64,000 bases of DNA, taken from positions 16,593,457 through 16,657,456 of the forward strand of contig NC_135564.1 in assembly GCF_964340395.1 (NCBI RefSeq), given 5' to 3'. Source of the DNA: Glandiceps talaboti (taxonomy: Eukaryota > Hemichordata > Enteropneusta > Spengelidae). This document shows positions 50,756 through 64,000 of the stretch, piece after piece (positions within the stretch are counted from its first letter, which is position 1; every line of letters starts with the position of its first letter). The notes under the pieces were generated by a model, which saw only the letters and a program-made list of their open reading frames with translations, ran no database searches and was not told the origin of the DNA. Both the position numbers and the translations under genes were made by a program.

Positions 50756-52812
50756 ATGAAGGGTAAGCTATTTGAAGATGGTACTGGGGCTGTGTATGAA
50801 TATGACGCCTTGTCGTATGGCGACTTTGATCGTAAAGGTATGACGCTACCAAATTCTTAACAACAGTTTGAATGACTATGTCAGAACGTTAGTTACACCC
50901 AACACAATGCAGACCATGAGAATTGAATGCATGTTCTGAATACTACATGTGTAGAGCATTTCAGCTACTTGTCCAATTCACTTAGATCGAACGTTCATAT
51001 CACGTGTAAAAATTAATAACAGTCTTTTATTATCAGTCCAGTAGTCGCTCTAAATGTACTCAAACTCGTAAACAATGTCACCAGCAGACGAAACCTAACC
51101 GTCACAAGTAGAATAGTCAAACCAAAGTTTTATTGACACTTCATTCACTGATAGTGGTCAGCTAGCTATAGGGTCCACCCTTCCCAATGCAATGAATCAA
51201 TAGTACAGATAGATTACATTTAGAACTACCACATTACATACACTGCTATCAATACATTGTTATTTTACACCTGATATGAAAGTTCTAAGTGAATGGGGCA
51301 AGTAACTGAAACGCTTTATTTAACATCTGTTACGCGTTGTATGTTGGTTGAGTTTTGCATTGGTTTTAGATCATTGACACAAGTTTTACGTTTCCTTGTA
51401 TACTTTCAACTGTACTCCGAATTTATGGGTATTTGTATGCGTTTCCATCGTGTTTTAATAAGCTTACTATATTGTTATTTCAAATATGAAATTGTCGCTA
51501 TGAGTTATGTGTTTGATATGGCTCGGTTGCGAGATCTAGTGGTGAGTAGCTGCAATGTGTTTGCTTTGTGTAATTAGGTTAACTGTATATGATTGTATGT
51601 TAGACTGTCGACAGTCGCTTGCGCCTTTTTCCCCAACGTTTTATCTAAACTTAAGTCGTTGCCGCGCTCCGATCCGGCGCAATACTACTGTAATCATGAT
51701 ATTTGCATACTGATATCGAGGGCCGAAGGCCCGGGCCTTTAAAAAATATCAGTATGCGATTATAGTAGTGTTGCGCCGGATCGGAGTTTAGATAAGACTG
51801 GGAAAAAAAGGCGCGAGCGACTGTCGATAGTCTATATGTATGTGTGTAAAAAAAAAAATTGAGTACCAAAACGGATAGGATATGAGTAGGGGCCCGTATA
51901 TCAATAGCAGTCTTTATCATGTATAACTAGACAAGTAGTATAGTACACAACATCATTGGGTCAATGGGTTTCCAGTATAAAGGCCATAAAATGAATAATT
52001 AATTTTGAATAATTGCAATATATATTATTTCCATAGGTAGATATTGTACATGGAGTGTAATGAGGCTATTCGAGTCAATGAGGTATAAAGTGATGACTGA
52101 TTTCCCAAGGGTGCTAATACGAGGACCAGAAAAGTCGGAATATGTCATTCAAGCGACTCGTGTAACGGAATTCACCATCTTACCATCCTACTATACTTTA
52201 CGTATAGAGAATTTTGACACTCCTGTAAGAGTATCGATGCAATTGATCCACCTTGGCCGAACATCTGCAAGCTATCTCCAGGAGCTAAGAAGGTCAGCTG
52301 ATGACGAACTTCTAGTAAGTTTTACAACGCTAGAGGTTTTCTTTAATCTTGAAACACGAAAAGCGGTCTCCGTACCACCTTATCTTCAAACGAGACAAGA
52401 AGCAGCTACGCGTAAACCAAGACCAATATTTCGAAAATTTCAACCGGGGGAAATATTAGATGATGTTGTATTTGAGCATCAACTGACTGTCCTTCCCAGC
52501 GATGAAGATGCCTTAGGCCATCACTTGAATAACGCACTCTACACTCGGTACTGTTTGGATGTCGCAGCCATGGCAACTAGAAACCGGTCTTTCAAGGTAT
52601 TCACAGAAGAGGATATTGCAAACTATAACGTGAAAGAGCTAAGCATCATCTATTTACGGGAGTGTCGAATGGGAGATCAAATAATTGTACAGATGAAAGA
52701 GGACAGTGAGAATCCGGAAGCATTAATGTTTAATATGTATAAAACATCCGACGGATTGTCAGTGGCAAAATGCTTTATTCAGTTTGATGTCAACAAAACT
52801 GCAAAGCTGTGA
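50756..52812 (+). CDS. hotdog-fold acyl thioesterase-like protein (2 exons, 285 aa)
   Basis: Exons 50756-50837 and 52037-52812 (82+776 = 858 bases) join in phase 1 to read GDFDRKGRYCTWSVMRLFE across the junction. Two hotdog-like halves are suggested: the first (about 10-135) with DFDRKGRY in the place where hotdog enzymes carry their D-x-x-G-H/R-x-x-N box, the second (about 160-280) with LGHHLNNALYTRY, the classic GHxNN helix start. This layout recalls the acyl-ACP/4-hydroxybenzoyl-CoA thioesterase superfamily, which hydrolyses acyl thioesters. Substrate and location are unknown. No targeting peptide or membrane segment is seen. The start ATG follows ATAAA, a modest context. A poly(A) signal lies just after the stop. 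Confidence 0.75.
51602..51833. mobile_element. fold-back element in the thioesterase-like gene intron
   Basis: Arms of about 100 bases: AGACTGTCGACAGTCGCTTG... is mirrored by ...CGAGCGACTGTCGATAGTCT, and CTCCGATCCGGCGCAATACT by its complement. The spacer is GC-rich and palindromic around GGGCCGAAGGCCCGGGCC. The left arm holds an extra TTAAGTCGTTGCCGCG. No target duplication is clear. Confidence 0.75.
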
Positions 52813-52819
52813 CAAATAC

Positions 52820-52825
52820 AATAAA
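52820..52825 (+). terminator. poly(A) signal AATAAA of the thioesterase-like gene
   Basis: AATAAA begins eight bases after the stop codon, so the 3' UTR would be very short if this is the signal used. Confidence 0.55.
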
Positions 52826-52959
52826 ATATATGCTGAATTCAGGATGTGATAGTTACTCATGAATCACAAATTAGCGGTAACAATAAACATTATTTTACTT
52901 TAAAAAAAAGAATGATTTATAAACTGGATACTTTCCGTAAAGAGGCAATATGCATTCAA

Positions 52960-53236
52960 AATACAAGCCAATATACGAGGCAATATACAAGGCATTATAC
53001 AAGCCAACATACAAGGCAATATACAAGCAATATACAAGCCAACATACAAACCAACATATAAGGCAATATACAAGCCAACATACAAGGCAATATACAAGCC
53101 AACATATAAGGCAATATACAAGCCAACATATAAGGCAATATACAAGCCATCATATAAGGCAGTATACAAGCCAACATACAAGGCAATATACAAGGCAATA
53201 TATATAAGGCAATATACAAGCAATATACAAGCCTTT
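52960..53236. repeat. 22-bp minisatellite in the 3' flank of the thioesterase-like gene
   Basis: About 12 units of GGCAATATACAAGCCAACATA with some shortened copies. Frames across it (QYTSQHTR, LYIALYVG) are repeat products. Confidence 0.92.
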
Positions 53237-53239
53237 ACG

Positions 53240-55401
53240 ATTGTTGTTCCGGCACGAATTGTCGGAATGCAAAATTCGGATATCTCATTTGTGATATGTC
53301 TGTAAATGAATGCAAATGACTCATTAAAACAGAAAGCTATTTTGAACACGTGTACACCATTTTATGGAACTTGAAAAAACTACATTCTTAGGCAAATTTT
53401 TTTTTTAAATATTTGATTGTGATAACATGAAATCAGAATATAGTGTAGGTAGGTCGGAGTTTTTTTTTCTATTTTGTTGAGAAATAGATTTGGCCCAAAT
53501 ACTAGATATTACTTTGTCACAATACTTCTGTGATAGTTTGATGAAGTGTAATACAAGTAAATGAAGACAATTATATGTGAAGTGAGAAAACATAATATGT
53601 ACACTGTATTATATAAATTCAACTTACATTTTTGGAAGATAAAGAAACTTTGGCAAGAAATTTAAACGGAAATAGCATTAAGGTTCACCATTTTACATTT
53701 ATGAATGTAAAAAAAAGTTTGACTCATATATTGAGCACTACAGAACCAGCGATGTAACATGGATTTACGACCAGGGTATATAAATGATCTATATTTTCTG
53801 TTCAAAGACAATAACTTGGCTTTTGCATATTCTAATGATTGGCTAGTATTACACAAAAAGGGTACGTAACCTCTCCTAAGTTGCCAGTCATAATCATCAG
53901 TTGCACAACGAGGAACAATGAAGTAAAACACTTTCTCTGTGTGGTACACTTGTTTATAGCATTCATGTTAAAACGAGTAAAACTGAAGTAAATTATAATT
54001 ACTTTCTCTGTCATACACTCGTTTATAGCATTCATATCATGTGTAAAAGTATACCGTCAATTGCTTTATTTACAAGCCTAGCATGTGGCATTTCTAATGT
54101 GGTCAATTAGCAAATGACTACTTTTACACTTGATATGGATGATATAAATGATTGTGGTACATACAAAAACACTTTACTTTGGTTTTATGAGTTGTACTTT
54201 ATTTAGTGTTATTGACACTTCGTCGTCTGTTGACTTAAACCTTACTCATAGTAGAGTTCTGTTAGTACTCTTAATATATTTTCATAGACATCTGTAACCA
54301 TACCAACACATGTCACGTCACACAACCAGTTAAGGCACTGTCTACATGTTACACTACAGTACACTATACTATACTGCACTGCACAGCACAGCACAGCACA
54401 ACGCAACACAACACAACACAACGCAACACAACACAACACAACACAACACAACACAGAGCAACCCAACACAACACAACACAAACCCACCACCCCACCCAAC
54501 GAAACAAAACTAAATTAAACAAATAAAATAAAACAAAACAAAATAAAAGAAAAAAACTAATAACTTTACTCGTCAAAGCTGTTTTCTGCCTACAAGAAAA
54601 TTCACCAGACCAATTTAAAAGCAAACCTCATAATCAGTGTGATGATGCACATGTACTATTGTATTCATATTATGTTGTTAAAAATTTGCCCGCTTTTCTT
54701 TTAGACTTGAATATATTCATGATTCCAAGAATGAAAGTTACCATTCCAAAGCAATCTACTGCCCTACATTTGTTTGTTTATTGCTTTGTTGACATCGTTT
54801 TTGTTTACTGTATTTGTAACTTTGTGTGTAAATATATAGTTTAACTGAGCATAGGTAGAGATATAAAATATGTTCTGAATTAGCACATATACGTACATAC
54901 ATCTTTTCTCTTGCAAGAAAGCGACTTAAATGAATTATGCAGTTGCTAAAAGGATAGTCTATTTTTGGCTTGAAACAACAGTATTCATTATTAGTACTAA
55001 GACCAATCAATAAACACCTCAATACTGTCAAATACATTGTATTTCCTATGCACACGCCACCAAAAATACCCATTTTTTTTAAAGCAATATAAATCCACAA
55101 GCCAAACCATGTCACCTCTTTGTGAATGGTATCGTCTATCCATGACAGTTTTCCTTTGGGAAAGTGTCTATAAACCATTATCAGTAATTGATCGTTGACA
55201 TTTAAATTCTATTCGACGATCGTCTCAAGACGAATGGTGTATCAGATGTAGTAGCGAACTACGACCAGTTATTTTCATTATCGTGAAGTCGAAAAAAGAT
55301 TAAGTTTTTCCAAAAAGGCACACTTGTAGGAGGTGACATTCGGAAGATTTAGTGAATCAGATATCATCACACGTTTTTGCGGTACTTCGATCAACACTAA
55401 A
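53240..55401. other. no gene seen; degenerate repeats and a pentamer array
   Basis: 53432-53560 resembles the repeat at 8560-8960. A block ending CGTTTATAGCATTCAT occurs twice (about 53930 and 54001). 54377-54482 is an (ACACA/ACGCA)n array. Frames here lack domains. Confidence 0.55.
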
Positions 55402-60161
<4,760 letters not shown>

Positions 60162-61656
60162 AGTCCCAGCTAAGATTGGGATTAAAATCAAAGTGTCAGC
60201 TGGCAAGACTAATGCACATAGCAAATATTGGTGGACAACACAAGAATAGTTTTATGTAATCCTTGGTTCACTACCATGACAGCACTAACGGGAAAGAAAC
60301 ATTGGTCTTTAAAGCCTGCATGAAATTATCGTTATTAACACAGCATAAATTATGAAACAAAAATATGCATGAGCCGAAAATACTGTCTAGTTTGTGTTTT
60401 ACCTGAGTACAAAAAGCATTCAAGAGAAGTCCAAACTGGAAAAGCAGTATCAAGTGACAGTCACGCACATGTACCTACCTACCTATCTACAGACAGACAG
60501 ACAGACAGACAGACAGACTTGCCGATATACAGTCGGTCAGTTAGAGAGGCAGATGTACAAACAGACAGAGACAGACACAGAAGGCCAGGCAGAGATACAT
60601 ACATACATACATACATACATACATACATACATACATACATACATACATCTGCTGTCTGATAAGTTACAGAATTGGCTGACCGTGTTCCGGGCAACAGGAA
60701 AGTTTAATGTTTGGGGGCCACTTAGCAGTGTGTCCTCTGAGATGTACAAGTTGTTATGCCTCTAATGACTATACGTATAAACACAGAGACCCACTTGCTT
60801 TTATTAATATAATTTATGAGCTATGCGTTGCTTCTGAACACAGTGGTAAAATACAATAAAAGATGACATTTTGAGAGAAAACTGCTGTATTGATAGTGAC
60901 GTCACAGCAACAGAATTGTTAACAAATGATCCATGGCAACGCCTGGGTTTGTTATCGTATTCCGTCGTTGATTGATCGTCCCATTACTGGCAATATACAT
61001 TATTAATATTCAAGTTAAGAACTGAAACTCATCACCGGTGATCTTAATCATATCTATAGTTGTGTGTATCATCAGACATTTAAATAGCTTGTTATCATAT
61101 AAAATATAATGTATAACAATATGTTTACGGCTGATTTGCGGTATATTTCCTTTGGATTGCATATATGTGTACGTATGGCATAATTATATTTATACGTACA
61201 TTTCACTTGTATTACTAGTAATCTTAAATCCTTAATTTTCTTGACAAGGAAATTCAGCTGTTTCCGAGAAAGCAGATTTCTTAAATGAATATTTAGTTTT
61301 CCAGTTATAGTCTATCTGAGATAATCTGTACATGGATATTTAGGTATAATGTTTGTAGGGTACTTTAGATTACTAACTATTTTTGAATTAAAATGACATC
61401 TCAACCATTTACTCCTTAGAGACATTTTGATTATTTTGTTGTTTAAGGTACAATGTTGCGTGGAGACCAATATTTTAAAATCTCGCCAAATGTTGCCCTA
61501 TAAAAGCTTGTTCGGGAGTTTTACAGTCTTATTTTTCAAGAAAATAGATAATCTTTCATTTTCCCATATAGTTGACAAAATAATGAGCGGCCATATTGGA
61601 TTCTAAAATGATACAATTTTGACCTTTTCTTCAAAGTGTTTTACGGTGAAATCACA

Positions 61657-61796
61657 TAATTACTGGCAGGTGGTTCAGAGAGTACGGAGAAATTAAGAAA
61701 TTAGAGAAAGAGGAAAGCGATAGGGAAATGACCATAGAGGTAGACGATGCGCCACCATCGCCATCAGAAATATCTTTGGTCGATCTCAATTGTTAA
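61657..61796 (+). pseudogene. duplicated 3' end of the lectin gene's last exon
   Basis: The duplicated segment repeats the tail-coding sequence: REYGEI, KKLEKEESDREMTIEVD, then APPSPSEISLVDL ending NC and a stop. The frame is fully open with only a few changes (Glu to Trp before FRE, Glu to Lys, Ser to Asn). There is no membrane segment, and the preceding bases are the end of copy A. ACTGGCAGGT gives a possible donor-like motif but no clear acceptor, so it is best read as a stranded exon fragment. Confidence 0.7.
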
Positions 61797-62123
61797 AGTC
61801 CCAGCTAAGATTGGGATTAAAATCAAAGTGTCATCTGGCAAGACTAATGTACATAGCAAATATTGGTGGACAACACAAGAATGGTTTTATTTAATCCTTT
61901 GTTCACTACCATGACAACACTAACGGGAAAGAAACATTGGTCTTTAAAGCCTGCACGAAATTAAGGTTATTAACACAGTAGTTATTATGACACAAAAATA
62001 TGCATGAGCCGAAAATACTATCAAGTTTGTTTTTCACCTGAGTACAAAAAGCATGCAAGAGAAATCTAAACTGGAAAACAGTGTCAAGTGACAGTCGCGC
62101 ACACGTACCTACCTAACGACAGG

Positions 62124-62155
<32 letters not shown>

Positions 62156-63207
62156 CATACATACATACATACATACATACATACATACATGCAGACAGAC
62201 AGACAGACAGACAGACACACACACACACACACACACATCTGCTGTCTAATAAGTTACAGTATTGGCTGACCGTGTCCAGGCAACAGCAAAGTTTAATGTC
62301 TAGGAGTAACTTATTAGTGTGTCCTCTGGGATGTAAACATTTTATGCCTCTAATGACTATACCTATAAACACAGACCGACTTGCTTATTGATATAATTTA
62401 TGAGCTATGTGTTGCTTCTGAACACAGTGAGACACATACAATAAAAAGAAGTGTTAACAAGTGCTCCATGGCAACTCCTGGGTTTTGTTATCGTGTTCCG
62501 TCGTTGATTGATTGTCCCATTACTGACAATATACATTATTAATATCCAAATTAAGAACTGAAACTCATCACCGGTGATCTCATATCTATAGTTGTGTGTA
62601 TCATCAGACATTTAAATAGCTTGTTATCATATAAAATATCAGGTTAAAAACACATCTTTTATGGCTGATTTGCGGTATATTTCCCTTCGATTGCATTTAT
62701 GTGTACGTATGGCATATATGTGTACGTATGACATAATTATATACGTACATTTGACTTGTATTAATCTTAAATCGTAACTTTTTATTTTGTCAGACAAGGA
62801 AATTTAGCTGTTTCCGAGAAAGCAGATTTCTTGAGTGAATATTTAGTTTTGAGTTATAGTCTATCTGTACATGTATATTATGTTTGTAGGGTACTTTAGA
62901 TTATTAACTACTTTCAAATTTACTTGAATTAAAATGACATCTCAACCATTTACTCATTAAAGACATTTTGATTGTTTTGTCGTTTAAGGTACACTGTTGC
63001 ATAGAGACAATTTTTTTCTTAAAATCTCGCCAAATGTTGCCCTATAAAAGCTTGTTCCTGGTTCTTTTGAAATAACCAAATAACAATTTAGTCTTATTTT
63101 TCAAGAATCGTACATTTCCCCATGTTGTTGACAAAATAATGAGCCGGCATATTGGATTCTAAAATTAAAATTTTGACCCCCCCTCTTCAAAGTGTTTACG
63201 TTGACAC
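61657..63207. repeat. tandem segmental duplication, copy B (about 1550 bp)
   Basis: Collinear with copy A at an offset of 1635 bases at its start, with point changes and small gaps; the microsatellite part differs most. It keeps the AATAAA at 62440-62445. It ends around CTTCAAAGTGTTTACG. Confidence 0.92.
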
Positions 63208-64000
63208 CTCATTTTTAAAACTCAGAATGGGTTGGAGTTTTGTAACCTTAAGTTCAAATATACAGAAACAATCCGCTTGTGCCAACGTTATTATTTTTAA
63301 ACTTTACTCTGGATTTAGATAATACTCTAAGTAGGTCTTGAAAGAGTCACATATTTAAAGCTGTTTTCCCCCTTTTTTACGTTTTAAGCCTCTGTTTGTT
63401 CACATATGTTTAAAGACAGACACATGTGGTTTTTGAATTTTGTATAACCACACTGTATATCACATATTTCTAACCATGTGTACGACTAACATGTGTTATT
63501 GTACTTCTTGCATTGTACACTTTCTAAATTTTGTTGTTATAGATATTCCAATGCATTGTGTGTGGATAATTCTCTGGCATAGTATTACAGCTAAATATGA
63601 AGTTGGGTTGGTGTTTCACCCATGGGACATTACGTTTTTGACTCAAAGATAGACACGATATTTCAACTATAGACTAACAATAACAGAGACACGTCAAACA
63701 CAGTAGGACCCTTCACCCAATCACATTGAACACTAATAAGCATTGCTATTCTTTCACAGTGCAGTAAAACAGACTTCTAATGAAAACATTACACATGAAC
63801 TTGATGATTTTAATTGTTTATTTTCTAACTGATAATCAATATATCAACTCCTTCTACATTCCCACTGCATCTATGTAATTGTTTCTTTCGCAACAACAAC
63901 AACTATGCAATAGAAGTTGATTGAGTGTGTGCAAAAAATATCATGTCACATTAGTGAAACGCTAAACCAACGTTAACATCATTTTAGCTCAAATTACTAG
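63208..64000. other. no gene seen
   Basis: AT-rich sequence to the window edge. One 70-residue frame (63440-63652) has no domain. Confidence 0.55.

Overview
This is a window of nuclear DNA from an animal, most likely a marine invertebrate. It is AT-rich, its genes are split by introns with GT/AG borders, and about five MITE-like families, many microsatellites and one tyrosine-recombinase retrotransposon fossil fill the space between and inside genes. ADAR, ARM-TIR, sushi and C-type-lectin genes together fit a cephalochordate, hemichordate or lophotrochozoan. I cannot choose between these from sequence alone.

Layout. 0-7.7 kb: no gene seen, repeats and MITEs. 7.7-10.1 kb (+): a small three-exon, single-sushi membrane protein. 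10-15.8 kb: no gene, two MITEs. 15.85-19.8 kb (+): a broken DIRS/Ngaro-type retrotransposon. 19.8-25.5 kb: no gene seen. 25.5-31.9 kb (+) and 41.7-34.0 kb (-): two convergent paralogues with the same seven-exon structure, each encoding ARM-like repeats, a TIR domain and a C-terminal SAM domain. A LINE 3' end and microsatellites separate them. 47.9-44.7 kb (-): an ADAR2-like adenosine deaminase. All of its dsRNA-binding and catalytic sequence lies in one exon, preceded by two short exons that I could join in frame. 50.8-52.8 kb (+): a two-exon hotdog-fold thioesterase-like gene. 55.4-60.2 kb (+): a three-exon, single C-type-lectin-domain membrane protein. Its last-exon tail and 3' flank are tandemly duplicated at 61.66-63.2 kb. 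63.2-64 kb: nothing seen.

How it fits together. The two receptor-like genes share one plan: a signal-peptide exon, one phase 1-1 ectodomain exon, then a last exon with stalk, membrane segment and tail. The TIR pair has SARM1-type modules in a different order (ARM-TIR-SAM instead of ARM-SAM-SAM-TIR) and keeps a CxxE motif that could support NAD+ cleavage. With ADAR nearby, the window reads like a loose neighbourhood of innate-immunity-type genes; that grouping is inference. Other notable items are a complete-looking hammerhead ribozyme on the minus strand inside an intron of the lectin gene, two TWA-flanked transposons with C-rich subterminal arrays, and microsatellites that sit just upstream of several splice acceptors.

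Exon models rest on GT/AG borders, matching phases, total lengths divisible by three, and agreement between paralogues. No transcript data were available.
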